Source of the DNA: Picocystis sp. L7
Taxonomy: Eukaryota > Chlorophyta > Picocystophyceae > Picocystales > Picocystaceae
DNA length: 64,000 nucleotides
Direction: 5' to 3'
Assembly: GCA_020975725.1 (NCBI GenBank)
Contig: QXJR01000028.1
Location: 62,001-126,000 of the forward strand
The notes under the pieces: generated by a model
Database searches by the model: none
Told to the model about the DNA's origin: nothing
Seen by the model: only the letters and a program-made list of their open reading frames with translations
In this document: piece after piece, positions 51,384 through 60,805 of the stretch
How the letters are laid out: the number at the start of each line of letters is the position of its first letter
How positions within the stretch are numbered: the stretch's first letter is position 1
Position numbers and translations under genes: made by a program

Positions 51384-52046
51384 CTTCTTCTTCTTCTTCT
51401 TCGACTTCGACGGCGGTGTCGGAAATGGACGTGAATGGTCGTTAGGTTCGTCCAGGGGTCCTCCCCATCCCACCCCGAAAACCAATCCCACACACCCTCC
51501 CACCTTGTGCACATCATCCATGGACAAAGGCACACAGATGCACACTTGTGCAGATCATCCATGGACAAAGGCACCCTCCCACCTTGTGCACATCATCCAT
51601 GGACAAAGGCACACAGATGCACACTTGTGCAGATCATCCATGGACAAAGGCACCCTCCCACCTTGTGCAGATCATCCATGGACAAAGGCACACAGATGCA
51701 CACGTGCACCGACGAGCTTGACCCTAGGACTGCGAGGAGGAGAACAGGCAAAGAAGCAATAGAAAAAGAAATGGATACAATCCGGAACGGTGTGTCCTGC
51801 GACGCGTGGTGAAAGACCAGAACCCACGGTCATGTGTCCCACAGTTGGAGAATGCAGATGCACAGACGCACACCGCAAGTGGAGTGGGCAGTGCGTGGAC
51901 TAGTGCAATTTGGACGTGGCCTGCTAATCGCCACATGCGCAAGCATCGCTCCCACCGTAGCACAAGCAAAGGGCGCATCTCACGCGATGGTCCAGGACGT
52001 GGTTGCCACCACGCAGCGGTCCTTCGAGTCGTGCCCTCCCACCCCT
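51384..52046. other. Intergenic with minisatellite
   Basis: 663 bp between the phosphomannose isomerase start and the PTOX stop. About a third is the 79-bp tandem repeat described separately. No gene recognised. Confidence 0.5.
51493..51710 (+). repeat. 79-bp minisatellite, about 2.7 copies
   Basis: Units begin at 51493, 51572 and 51651. Each unit is itself two diverged halves sharing ATCATCCATGGACAAAGGCA, so the motif appears five times with alternating spacing. It lies about 110 bp upstream of the phosphomannose isomerase start codon. Confidence 0.92.
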
Positions 52047-52907
52047 TCACTCGTCCTCGTCCGCGGTCGCGAAGACGGACGGCTGAGGGCTGTGCGGGCT
52101 CACGATGGACTTCTTGCCTTGACAGGCGATCATCGTCTTGCAGTGCTCGGCCTCGTCGTTGCGAATGTTCACGAACACGTCGTACAAGTTCTCGATGACC
52201 GGCCGACGCGTGTACGGTTCGGTCGCCGTCTGGAACTCGTCGAACAGGAAGAGGTCCGGACCAGTGTAGTACTCCACCGCCACGTCCGGCGGAGGCTGCT
52301 TCTTCAATTCTTCGCCGTGCGTCTTCAAGAACTCGTCGTACGTCTCGTAGGCGTGGCTCTCTACCTTCTCGGCGAAGTTGTACGCCATGCGTGGACTGAA
52401 GAAATACATCCCACACGTCACCCAGAAGTAGGCCACGGCCGCGTGCTGGGCCACGAAACGATCCACCCAACGCTTGTCACCGCCGAGATCTTCCATGATC
52501 AACAAATGATGGAGCTCGTTCCACGTCTCCGCGAAGTGGACCTTGATGTAATCGGAGCGCCTCCACCAGCCCAACGTTTCGTACAGGTGCAGCACGCAGA
52601 TGTAGGCGAAATAGGGCACGCGGGCGATGGTCTCGAGCACGTAGAACCTAGGATACGGCCTGTCCTTGTACAATTTGTCGAGGATGAAGACCACGGAATC
52701 CACAAGCGCGCCGTTGATGGCTCTCTCCGCACCCACCAGAGCCGAGGTGTCTTCCTCGGTCCCGCGACTGTAGGGCGGTGCGGCCCTCGTTCGCACCGCA
52801 CCGCGCCTCCCGACCTTCCTGGCGCATCTCACGTTCCTCTTCGAGCTTCTCGCGTGGAAAGGTGCGCACACGGCACGCGAGCACGTGCGCATCGCACAAG
52901 CTTCCAT
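52047..52907 (-). CDS. PTOX: Plastid terminal oxidase (alternative-oxidase family)
   Basis: 286 residues. The first 40 (MEACAMRTCSRAVCAPFHARSS) are basic and Cys/Ala-rich, a plastid transit peptide. The AOX-type di-iron four-helix bundle follows; iron ligands are visible in LHLYETLGWW, ETWNELHHLLIMEDLGGD, EKVESHAYETYDEF and NDEAEHCKTM. The segment PYTRRPVIENLYDVF before the last helix is typical of PTOX rather than mitochondrial AOX. It oxidises plastoquinol with oxygen on the stroma side of thylakoids and supports carotenoid synthesis and chlororespiration. The frame is open 156 codons further upstream; the ATG chosen gives the usual transit-peptide length. Confidence 0.95.
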   Translation of the reverse strand: MEACAMRTCSRAVCAPFHARSSKRNVRCARKVGRRGAVRTRAAPPYSRGTEEDTSALVGAERAINGALVDSVVFILDKLYKDRPYPRFYVLETIARVPYFAYICVLHLYETLGWWRRSDYIKVHFAETWNELHHLLIMEDLGGDKRWVDRFVAQHAAVAYFWVTCGMYFFSPRMAYNFAEKVESHAYETYDEFLKTHGEELKKQPPPDVAVEYYTGPDLFLFDEFQTATEPYTRRPVIENLYDVFVNIRNDEAEHCKTMIACQGKKSIVSPHSPQPSVFATADEDE

Positions 52908-53440
52908 CTCGTCCGTTCGTTCCGTTCTGTCGGTTGAACCGTCGGGAAGATCCCCCCAGGCACCACACAGTTGTGACCATGCCCGGGAGGGTCGCGAACG
53001 AGAGGCCCGGACAGTTGTGACCTGTTCGGCCCCACGTGTCGGTGTGGGAGACGCCGGATCCTTCGTATCGGATCGACGGTTACGGTTATGGATGGTATCG
53101 GTGTGGACCGCTGGACGTGGACCATGGTCGGCGTGCCTCGGAACGTCGTGTGCTGGCGAATTCCATGGCAAGATTAGGTAGGAATCCGACCGTTCGCAGC
53201 CGTGTTGACGCCTCCACAACAAGAAGCGAAGGCCCAGTAGATCCATGACACCATGCAACATGCAAGGTTCGCATCCGACGAGCCAAACGAGGTCTTCCAG
53301 GCTCATGGCAACCTCGGACCACACCGAGGGATCGCAGGGCGCAGAAGCACAAAACCGCTTTATTCTCAGAGTCAAGGCGTTGCCAGCGCTCTAGGTGTGA
53401 CAACGCGAGGTCCGATCCAGCAGCTGCATCCACAGCACAC
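52908..53440. other. Intergenic between PTOX and B3 genes
   Basis: 533 bp: PTOX promoter and B3 gene 3' end. CpG-rich near PTOX. A minus-strand AATAAA lies at 53359-53364. No other feature. Confidence 0.45.
53359..53364 (-). terminator. AATAAA poly(A) signal, B3 gene
   Basis: AATAAA on the minus strand 77 bp after the stop codon. Confidence 0.5.
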
Positions 53441-54310
53441 TCAGGAACCAGGACCGTTCAGCTGCTCCAAGGCGGCGGGCAACCAAGCTGGCATGCCCTC
53501 CACCTCCGCCAATTCACGCATGCGCTTCCAGTACGCATCCCACATGGGCGATTTGACCATGGCGTGCAGTCGGACAATGAGGTCAGTGCGCGCCATCTCC
53601 ACGCCGCGAGGGGGTGCGGTGCGTTCTTCAACGAGGGTACCGTTGAAATCGGTGAACTTGACTCCCATGCGCTTCAAACCATCCGTATAGGACTCCTCGT
53701 TCATGACATCCTGCTTCGTGCGTCGACCGCGGCGCCCGCCCCGGCCTGGAGCCATGGGCATTCCCGGATGCCATTTCCTGACACGCAGCACCAGATCCAC
53801 TTCTTCCCCCTTGTAGAACTCCATGATGTCCCCTTTGCAGATGTCCACCTCTTGGTAATACTCCCTCAGTCCGGTCACGATGTACAGTATGCATCCGCTG
53901 GTGTCAAAACGTCGGTAACGCAGCCGGATCGGCGTTCCGTTCGATCCCTTGGCGGACATGTATTGCACGGGTTGTGTGGGTGTCAACCGAGGCAGCAAGG
54001 TTTCAGCCTCGTGCTTCGGGACGACGAGCCTCCCTGCCATTCGCACCGAATCCGAATGCGACAGCTGCTTGGAGAAGAGGAACTGGAGCCCACCCACCGC
54101 GGAATCTTCGTCGTCGCTGGTTCGGACGTGCTGTTCCGCGGGTTCCACCGTCCCCCGTTCCGAAGGTCCTGCCGCGTCTTCCTCACGCTTGCGTTTCTCC
54201 CCCGAGTACGGCATCATGCCCAGGTCCAGGGTCTCCGGCGGCACGTTCGTCTCGCACTCGCGTCCTCCGTCACCAGCGGCCGTGTCGCAACGTTCCATGG
54301 CCGCTCCCAT
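53441..54310 (-). CDS. B3-domain DNA-binding protein
   Basis: 289 residues from MGAAMERCD. A basic KRKREED segment (possible nuclear signal) precedes a plant B3 domain at about 72-170. The opening FSKQLSHSDSVRMAGRLVVPK matches the B3 pattern of LEC2/ABI3, RAV and VAL proteins, followed by the barrel strands LRYRRFDTSGCILYIVTG and the closing DIMEFYKGEEVDLVLRVRK. No AP2, CW or PHD domain is present. A C-terminal helical region (about 200-285) is not recognised. Probably a transcription factor or chromatin reader; targets unknown. Divergent from the SEC12-like gene, 299 bp between start codons. Confidence 0.82.
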   Translation of the reverse strand: MGAAMERCDTAAGDGGRECETNVPPETLDLGMMPYSGEKRKREEDAAGPSERGTVEPAEQHVRTSDDEDSAVGGLQFLFSKQLSHSDSVRMAGRLVVPKHEAETLLPRLTPTQPVQYMSAKGSNGTPIRLRYRRFDTSGCILYIVTGLREYYQEVDICKGDIMEFYKGEEVDLVLRVRKWHPGMPMAPGRGGRRGRRTKQDVMNEESYTDGLKRMGVKFTDFNGTLVEERTAPPRGVEMARTDLIVRLHAMVKSPMWDAYWKRMRELAEVEGMPAWLPAALEQLNGPGS

Positions 54311-54609
54311 CGCTCTGCGCCGCTCCCGACGAGATAGAAAAAAAGTAGACCGATCCATCGACCGACTCGGGACTGGTTTCCTTTCGAACCTCCCAGCAGA
54401 TGGGTCTCCGTCTCGTCGGTTCCAGGGTTCAAAGGTTCCCTTTCGAACGGACGGCTTCCCCGACGCAACTTTCGGGTTCGTCCGGGGCCGGCGAAAGGAA
54501 GATCTGGAACCGACGAGCATCCGGGTTCGTCCCTGGGTGGAGGTCGGGTGCGAAAGGGAACACTCGGGACAAAGAAAGGAAAGGAACCAGAAGTGGGAGT
54601 GAGGAAGCG

Positions 54610-55698
54610 ATGGCGACGCGCGTGCGCAAGTTCGGCGCACCGCTGTACTGCTGCGCCTGGATCGGATCGACGCTGGAAGGGGAAGTGCAAGCACTCGTGG
54701 TGGGGGGAGGGGGTGGAAAGGGTGCACACGGAATCAAGAATCGACTTGTGGTGGCGCACTTTGACGAGGAACAGGGACTCACCGACGAAGTCTCCAGCTG
54801 CTCCACCGGCGAACGCACACCACAGCGCATGGCTGCGCATCCCAACGGAAAGGACCTTCTTGTGAGCATGGATGATGGTTGTGTGCTCTATCGAGCTCGT
54901 CGGGACGACGGGAACGGCCCAGGATATTCCAGGGTGAGTGTTCAGCCAGCTGACGACTCCTCCACGTCCTTGTCAAACCTGCCAAGTGACATCAAATGTA
55001 TGAAATTCAGCGCGAATGGAGAGAAGCTGGTGATTGGATGCGAAGACGGGAGCGTCTTTTTGTACACCTGGCCCGACCTGCAAGTAGTGCTACAAGAGAC
55101 GGGAGAGAGAGCCCTGAAAGACAGCGTCACCGGCATTGACCTCAACGATGAAGGGGACATGCTCCTGGCCACTTCCTATGACGGTAACTGCTACATCTGG
55201 AATATCAGAGAAGAAAAGATATACCAGCTCAGAAGCAATAAAGCAGAAAAATCCTCTTTTCGGGGCTGCGGTTTTTCCTCAGACGGCAAGCATGTGTTTG
55301 TGGGGCGTAATTCAAAGAGCGACGCCTTTGTGTCTAGATTCGCCATGAAGACCTGGGAAATGGAGAAAGATGTGCCCGTAATGAAAGGACAAGCAATCAC
55401 AACGTTTGAATGCTGCCCTAACCGCACCCATCTGGCTTTGGGTGGGTCGGAAGGGGAGGTTGTTGTGGTCAAAGCATGCCCACTCCGGGTGCAGAATCGT
55501 TCGAAGAAAATGCATATGGTCTTTGTTACAGCCGCATCTTTCTCCAAGGCGGGAAATACGGCCCTCACAGTGTCTGCAGATGCCAGTGCCGTATGCACAA
55601 GCACAAAGAGTAAGTCATCCAAGGGATCCTCCTTGCTCCTCTCACTCATCGTGCTTCTCCTTGCCATCCTGGCATATCACGTACTGTATACGTCTTAG
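54610..55698 (+). CDS. SEC12/PREB-like WD40 membrane protein
   Basis: 362 residues. A degenerate WD40 propeller covers about 10-325 (CAWIGSTLEGEVQALVVGGGGGKG; IKCMKFSANGEKLVIGCEDGSVFLY; VTGIDLNDEGDMLLATSYDGNCYIWN). A single C-terminal transmembrane helix (LLLSLIVLLLAILAYHVLY) anchors it with almost no lumenal tail. The layout matches SEC12, the ER guanine-nucleotide exchange factor for SAR1 that starts COPII vesicle budding, and plant PHF1. The N-terminal GGGGGKGAHGIKN segment corresponds to the SEC12 K-loop region. SEC12 versus PHF1 cannot be decided by eye. Confidence 0.85.
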   Translation: MATRVRKFGAPLYCCAWIGSTLEGEVQALVVGGGGGKGAHGIKNRLVVAHFDEEQGLTDEVSSCSTGERTPQRMAAHPNGKDLLVSMDDGCVLYRARRDDGNGPGYSRVSVQPADDSSTSLSNLPSDIKCMKFSANGEKLVIGCEDGSVFLYTWPDLQVVLQETGERALKDSVTGIDLNDEGDMLLATSYDGNCYIWNIREEKIYQLRSNKAEKSSFRGCGFSSDGKHVFVGRNSKSDAFVSRFAMKTWEMEKDVPVMKGQAITTFECCPNRTHLALGGSEGEVVVVKACPLRVQNRSKKMHMVFVTAASFSKAGNTALTVSADASAVCTSTKSKSSKGSSLLLSLIVLLLAILAYHVLYTS

Positions 55699-55744
55699 GT
55701 GGGGCCAGGAACACAGAACGGGTGAAAATCCCAATGCAAAAATG

Positions 55745-55750
55745 AATAAA
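55745..55750 (+). terminator. AATAAA poly(A) signal, SEC12-like gene
   Basis: AATAAA 46 bp after the stop codon and 44 bp before the convergent ATAD3 stop. Confidence 0.55.
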
Positions 55751-55794
55751 TGCTGCTTTCGCAATTCACAGCTTGTTGAAGCCAACAACAGGGT

Positions 55795-57543
55795 TTAGAC
55801 CACCTCTATCTTTTCCGGCGAAGTGCCCTCCTTCATCAGAATCCGTGCGTGGTGCTCTTCCACTTTCTCCTTCACAATCTCCTCAAACATGTTTCGAGTG
55901 ACCTTACCTTCCTTGCTTCCATATCCAGCACTTTGCACACTCACCAGCATCTTTGCAATCTCGCGTCCACTGAAACCTTCCGTTTCCGTCGCAGCGTTTG
56001 CAATCACCTCCTCATCAATGCCCTCTACTTCCAAGGGCTGAGCAACGCTCTTCCTGAACAATCCCCCCTCCGAAACACCTGCTTCGTAGATGTACTTCTC
56101 AAGGTACATCTTGATCATACGCTCCCGCTCCTCGAACCCAGGCAATGGGAACTCTATCACTTCATCCACCCGGTCCAAGACTGCAGAGTCCAAGTCTGAA
56201 GGTCGGTTGCTGGCTAGCACCATGACGAAATCCTTCGTCTGGCTTCCTGTGCGCGCAAGCAATGCATTCAGAGAGCTCCGAAGATTTTCTGACATTTGAG
56301 CATCTCCACGCCTCCGGAGAAAAGCGTCCGCTTCATCGATGAACAACATGAGCCCTCTCTTTGAGGTCTTGGCCCAATCAAAGACCTTGTGGATTTCCGT
56401 CACTGCCCCCGGCCCAAGTGGGGCAACGTCTCCGCCGCTCAGGATTGCAAAATCCAGGCCACTTGACTGGGCCAGCTGCCTGGCAACCAGGGTTTTTCCG
56501 GTCCCTGGTGGTCCATAAAAGAGGATGTGTTGGAAGGGGGCATTGCGAGACTTGGTGTTGGCAATGCTTCCCCCGAGGTGACGCACTCGCTCGTGCAGCC
56601 TATCGCGCAGGACAACGTTCTGAAATCCCAGCTGGTGTTTGTTGCCACCGAAGCCTGCTCGTTTCCAAGGCATTCCTCTCGAGGTCTCGCGGATGAGCGG
56701 TGGCTGTCCTAGGTATCTTTCCAGCAGCGTTCCGGTGACCCTCCAGCCTTCTCGCGCTCCGTAAACACCCAGTGCCAACGCCGTGAATCCACCCACGGTC
56801 AGAGCCAGCTTCTCGCGATCGCTCAGCAGAGCGTTCGCGGCCGAGCCGAGCTGGGAGAAGGTGGTGTTGACGACCTCGATGGCCTTTTTGGTCTCGAGTT
56901 CCCCTTTCGCCAGCAACTCCCTCCTGCGGACGTCTTCGTTCTGCCTCCCTTCCGCAATTCTGCCTTCGGCTTCTGCGAGCGCTCTCGCCCTTATCTTTTC
57001 CTTTTCAAGCTCCGCCGCCTGCTGTTCGGTGGCTCTCCTCTGGGCTTGGATGGACTCTTCTGTCTTCCTTCGCAGGGCTTCCTGCCTTTCGCTGGATTCC
57101 TCTTGCATGCGCACCATTTCCGCATTTCTCTGCCTTCTCAGGTCGTGTTCTCCTTGCGTCCTTTTCCTGGCGAGTTCGTCTTCGTACTGTGCGAGCTGTG
57201 CCTTTTGCTGGGCGTTCTGCTGCATGGTTTTCCTCTGCTCCTCCCAATGGGTCTTTTCCTTTTCCACCGAGTACTGCGCGGCTGCAGCTTGGTATTCGGC
57301 TTCCTTGGCCTTCATTTCCTGCTGCTTGGTGGTTTCCTGCTGCTTGGTGAGGTCCAGCACTCGCTTGGCATGCGGCGAGGCATTGATCTCACGCAAGGCT
57401 TTGGCCCCACGTTCCAAGGCTTCTGGATCGAAGGCCGGGGTCACTCCGGCGGGCGAAGAGGCGCACCACGTCCCCTCCTTCCAGGCCAGGCTCGTGCCCA
57501 CCGCCAGGGTGCCGATCGCGGCCGCACGCCTCGCCATCGCCAT
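55795..57543 (-). CDS. ATAD3-family mitochondrial AAA+ ATPase
   Basis: 582 residues. The start MAMARRAAAIGTLAVG is hydrophobic/basic. A long charged coiled coil with ATAD3 character spans about 55-215, then a membrane helix LALTVGGFTALALGVYG (about 243) and linker. The AAA module has Walker A GPPGTGKT (about 344), Walker B LMLFIDEADAF (about 398), sensor region VMVLASNRPSDLD and the Arg-finger region AVLDRVDEVIEF. ATAD3 spans the inner mitochondrial membrane and supports nucleoid and cristae organisation. It ends KIEVV. Divergent from the pseudouridine synthase gene, 322 bp between starts. Confidence 0.93.
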   Translation of the reverse strand: MAMARRAAAIGTLAVGTSLAWKEGTWCASSPAGVTPAFDPEALERGAKALREINASPHAKRVLDLTKQQETTKQQEMKAKEAEYQAAAAQYSVEKEKTHWEEQRKTMQQNAQQKAQLAQYEDELARKRTQGEHDLRRQRNAEMVRMQEESSERQEALRRKTEESIQAQRRATEQQAAELEKEKIRARALAEAEGRIAEGRQNEDVRRRELLAKGELETKKAIEVVNTTFSQLGSAANALLSDREKLALTVGGFTALALGVYGAREGWRVTGTLLERYLGQPPLIRETSRGMPWKRAGFGGNKHQLGFQNVVLRDRLHERVRHLGGSIANTKSRNAPFQHILFYGPPGTGKTLVARQLAQSSGLDFAILSGGDVAPLGPGAVTEIHKVFDWAKTSKRGLMLFIDEADAFLRRRGDAQMSENLRSSLNALLARTGSQTKDFVMVLASNRPSDLDSAVLDRVDEVIEFPLPGFEERERMIKMYLEKYIYEAGVSEGGLFRKSVAQPLEVEGIDEEVIANAATETEGFSGREIAKMLVSVQSAGYGSKEGKVTRNMFEEIVKEKVEEHHARILMKEGTSPEKIEVV

Positions 57544-57865
57544 CGCAGCCACCTCGATCCGAACCGCGCTCGGCGATTCTGATGCCCGGTTTCTCGGATC
57601 GACCAAAGCACGCCCCCCCCCCTCCACCCCAGGAGAGAAGAAACTCCCTCCCCTCCACCTCTCCCCACGTGGGCAGGGAGGGCCGGTGCCTGGGCCTGGG
57701 TGTGTGGCAGGGAGGGGGGGACCCCGCCGCCAGGGGAGGTGGCCAGGGGGGGGGACCGTACCCGAAAGGTCCGGGGGAGGGAGAGAACACAGGAAGGAGG
57801 GGATGATCTCGATGCATCCATCGAGATCTTCAGGAAGATATCGAAGGAAGGGGGATGGCGAGGGC
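57544..57865. other. Divergent promoter with C/G runs
   Basis: 322 bp between ATAD3 and the pseudouridine synthase gene. It contains several homopolymeric C or G tracts on the plus strand (near 57607, 57715 and 57746) that could form G-quadruplexes. Confidence 0.5.
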
Positions 57866-59311
57866 ATGGACGACGCGCAACGTCGAGAAGGAGCGGCGCA
57901 AAAACCTCGCCTGAAGGAGCTTGGACGCCTCCGGCGGGGAAGGAAGGCGATGAGGAGGGCGGGAACGCGTGCTGGGAACGGAATGCGGGTCTGGAGGCGG
58001 TGGTGCGCGTCCGCCTGCCGAACGGTGCAAGGAGAACCAGCCACCACCAGCAAGGAAGAAACGCCGAAACGACGCCTGGCCAAACGACGCGCAGCCTTGT
58101 TCGTAGGATACGCAGGTTCCAAGTACCGTGGGAGCCAGATCAATCGAGAGAGGGCCAAGGGTTGCACGGTGGAAGAAGTCCTCGAAGACGCCATCTATCG
58201 CGCAGGATTCATCGCCGAAAACAACTACCAAGACTTCGGAAAGCTGAGGTGGTCCAGATGCAGTCGGACGGACAAAGGCGTGCACGCCGCTTGCAACGTG
58301 GTCAGCCTGAAGCTCGTCGTGGAACCAGATGCCTTCGAAAAAGATCCGGAAGGGATCGAGATCGCAGAACGGGTCAACCAACACCTGCCGAACGACCTGA
58401 ACGTGTCTTCGGTGAAACGCGTCAGCAAATCCTTCCGCGCCAGAGAATGGTGCAAGAGCAGGACCTACGAGTACTACGTGCCCGGGAAGGTACTGGGCAT
58501 CGAAGACGGCAATCCGCAAAAGGAACGCCTGGACAAGTTGCAGGAGGCCCTGGAATCCTACGTCGGAAATCGACCGTTCCACAACTTCACCGTGATGAAG
58601 AACTACGTCAAGAAACCATCGACCAAGGGCGACGAAGACAGCGGTCCCGTCGAGACGATGGTGTTCGGGGAAGAGGAAAGGAAGGTCGCCGCAGGGGAAG
58701 GAAGGACCAAGAGAGCTTGGGGATCCCTCAAGTGGCAGCTGGAGGTCAATCCCAAAGACAAGGTGGGATCCTCCCATTACAGGAAGATCACCGATTTCGT
58801 TGTCAAGGAGCCGTTGAAGATGGAGGCGGGGAACTATCTAGTTCCATTGCAGGTCACAGGGTTATCCTTCATGTACAACCAAATCCGCATCATGGTAGGC
58901 ACGGCCGTTGCCGTCGCCATGGGAGCCATCCCTGTCGATGCATTGCCCGCCTTTTTTGCACAGCCAGCACGCATTAGGTTACCGATTGCACCACCCCAGA
59001 CACTGGTACTGTCCGGTGCTGATTTTTACCCATTTCGCCAACCCCACGTCCAAGCAGATGATGTCCTGTCTCAGGGACCCCTGGGCGAAGAACGAAGCAA
59101 GAGATTTTTCCGAAAGGTGATCTTGCCCGAAGTCGACGCCATGTCTGACGCAGAGGAATGGGACGAATGGATCCACCTGGTCCTAGAAACAGCGCCGTCT
59201 TCAGAAGAGCTTGACCGGTTCATGGGCACGTACCAAGAATGGAGGGAAGAGAGAAAGCAGATCGCCCTGAGCCGTGCACAAGAGCGGGAAGGCGACGCGA
59301 CCAGGGGTTGA
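57866..59311 (+). CDS. tRNA pseudouridine synthase, TruA/PUS1 family
   Basis: 481 residues if the ATG at 57866 is used; the ATG at 57950 would give a shorter, basic, targeting-like start (MRRAGTRAGNG). The catalytic Asp lies in RCSRTDKGVHAA. Other family elements: FVGYAGSKYRGSQIN at the domain start, KSRTYEYYVPG, RPFHNFT, and LSFMYNQIRIMVG in the second half. It converts uridine to pseudouridine in tRNA (PUS1 type positions 26-28, 34, 36 and others). The loop TVEEVLEDAIYRAG and the acidic insert KPSTKGDEDSGPVE fit eukaryotic PUS1. An AATAAA begins 5 bp after the stop codon. Confidence 0.92.
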   Translation: MDDAQRREGAAQKPRLKELGRLRRGRKAMRRAGTRAGNGMRVWRRWCASACRTVQGEPATTSKEETPKRRLAKRRAALFVGYAGSKYRGSQINRERAKGCTVEEVLEDAIYRAGFIAENNYQDFGKLRWSRCSRTDKGVHAACNVVSLKLVVEPDAFEKDPEGIEIAERVNQHLPNDLNVSSVKRVSKSFRAREWCKSRTYEYYVPGKVLGIEDGNPQKERLDKLQEALESYVGNRPFHNFTVMKNYVKKPSTKGDEDSGPVETMVFGEEERKVAAGEGRTKRAWGSLKWQLEVNPKDKVGSSHYRKITDFVVKEPLKMEAGNYLVPLQVTGLSFMYNQIRIMVGTAVAVAMGAIPVDALPAFFAQPARIRLPIAPPQTLVLSGADFYPFRQPHVQADDVLSQGPLGEERSKRFFRKVILPEVDAMSDAEEWDEWIHLVLETAPSSEELDRFMGTYQEWREERKQIALSRAQEREGDATRG

Positions 59312-59315
59312 ACGC

Positions 59316-59321
59316 AATAAA
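59316..59321 (+). terminator. AATAAA poly(A) signal, PUS1-like gene
   Basis: AATAAA 5 bp after the stop codon; the convergent gene ends at 59378. Confidence 0.5.
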
Positions 59322-59377
59322 TCAAAGCGCCACGATTCCAAACTCTTGTTGCATATGCAAGATGAGCGGGTCATGGT

Positions 59378-60619
59378 TTATTTCACAAAACCAAAGCTGT
59401 TCAATCCTTCCAGTATCCCCCGTGCCATGGGTGCCTCCACGAACGTCAGGCGTCCATTGTGACCTTGACCGTGGACTTCCTGGTACCATTTGCGTAAGTC
59501 CTCTTGTGCGTTCCCCACGATGATGCCTTTGCTCGGTCCACTGAGCAGGAGGATGTCGTTCCCGGAGTCACCGCAAGCGACCGTGTATTTCTCGTCGAAT
59601 CCCAGCTCCTCCCTCACATATTCCAAGGACTCGAGCTTCCCTGCCCCTTGAGGCAGCACGTCGATGTACTTCCATCCCCCTTCCCCGCTCACCACGAGGG
59701 TCGTTTTTACGCCTTCCTTCTTGATCCCCTCCTGCAGGAACCGGACTGCTTCCTCCACTCCGTCGTCCCGCACGCCCATGGTGATCTTGTGTTCGTTGAG
59801 TTCCACCGCCGGCCGGAAATGAGCCCTGTCTTGTCCCAGGTGGACCAGGAGCGCGTAAGCGACCTCTCGGACCGCCGCTGCATCCCAATCTTGATCCAAG
59901 CGATGGGACCAGTGCAGGTCTTCGACCCATTCCCCTTCTCGGTTGACGAGGTAGATTTTCGTTCCCACCGCAGAAACAAGCACGTCCGGAGGTAGGAGCA
60001 CGTCCTGTTTCTCCTCCAGAAGCTGCAGGAACTGCGGGAGGGTGCGTCCCGTGCTGTACACTAGCGCAGATCCCCGAAGCACGTGTTGCGACAGCCAAGC
60101 TTCCTTGAAGGCGGCGGTGGAGGCGTCGTCTCCCACCATCGTGCCGTCCAGGTCGCTGACCACCAGCACGGCATCCCCTCCTCGATGTCGCACCAGTTTC
60201 CCTTCCTCCAAAGCATACGTTCCTGGACGTTCCAGCTGGTAGTCGCGTTCTCCGTGAGCTTTGTCGTAGCGACCGTGTCCGTCGGTCAGGACGAACTGCA
60301 GCACGCACGGCTGCGAGTCGGACTCCACGTCCAATCGCACGACCTGCCAACGACCGCCGCTGGATCCCACGTGGGACAGTCTCGCGTCTTTCCACACCTG
60401 TTTCGCGGTCCAGGCGTGATGGCAGATCGCGTTGGACCACGACGTGGCGTAGTACAGCGCCACTTGCGGCCCTCTCTTCCCTCCGAGGGGACCGTGGCAC
60501 GCCCTCAGGTCCGACACCCGCGTTTCTCCCGTCGTCCGAAGCGGTCCGGAACCTCCGCCATGCGCGGAAGCGCGTCCCGAGGCGGATCGAAGCGCGCACG
60601 TGCGCATCACGGACGCCAT
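59378..60619 (-). CDS. Sucrose-phosphatase-like HAD enzyme with starch-binding-like domain
   Basis: 413 residues. Residues 1-55 are Ser/Arg/Gly-rich (MASVMRTCALRSASGRASA), consistent with a plastid transit peptide. About 58-150 resemble a CBM25/CBM53 starch-binding module (VALYYATSWSNA, then LQFVLTDGHGRYD and PGTYALEEG). The C-terminal two thirds is a HAD phosphatase of the sucrose-6-phosphate phosphatase group: DLDGT in VVSDLDGTMVGDD, YSTGRTLPQFLQLL, SAVGTKIYLVN and ACGDSGNDILLL. All four HAD motifs are present. The glucan-binding-like domain on a sucrose-phosphatase-like enzyme suggests action at or near starch; the substrate is unknown. Start chosen for the targeting peptide. Confidence 0.85.
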   Translation of the reverse strand: MASVMRTCALRSASGRASAHGGGSGPLRTTGETRVSDLRACHGPLGGKRGPQVALYYATSWSNAICHHAWTAKQVWKDARLSHVGSSGGRWQVVRLDVESDSQPCVLQFVLTDGHGRYDKAHGERDYQLERPGTYALEEGKLVRHRGGDAVLVVSDLDGTMVGDDASTAAFKEAWLSQHVLRGSALVYSTGRTLPQFLQLLEEKQDVLLPPDVLVSAVGTKIYLVNREGEWVEDLHWSHRLDQDWDAAAVREVAYALLVHLGQDRAHFRPAVELNEHKITMGVRDDGVEEAVRFLQEGIKKEGVKTTLVVSGEGGWKYIDVLPQGAGKLESLEYVREELGFDEKYTVACGDSGNDILLLSGPSKGIIVGNAQEDLRKWYQEVHGQGHNGRLTFVEAPMARGILEGLNSFGFVK

Positions 60620-60805
60620 CGTCCACGTGGTCCGGTTCTGGCCCGGTTTCGCCAATCACCGACGAGGACGAGCCCTTTCGGGTCCCCCCTCCCCCTCTCC
60701 TTCTCTCGTCCAACCGGGCTGGAGGGACGGAGGCCGGGTCGGTTTCGAACGTCCCGGTGAACAGACCCGGACCGGAACGGGTTCGATCCCGGATCCGAGG
60801 CGGGT

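Noticed and set aside
51493-51710. CRISPR-like repeat array
   Set aside because: Units are contiguous and repeat as a whole with no unique spacers; eukaryotic minisatellite.
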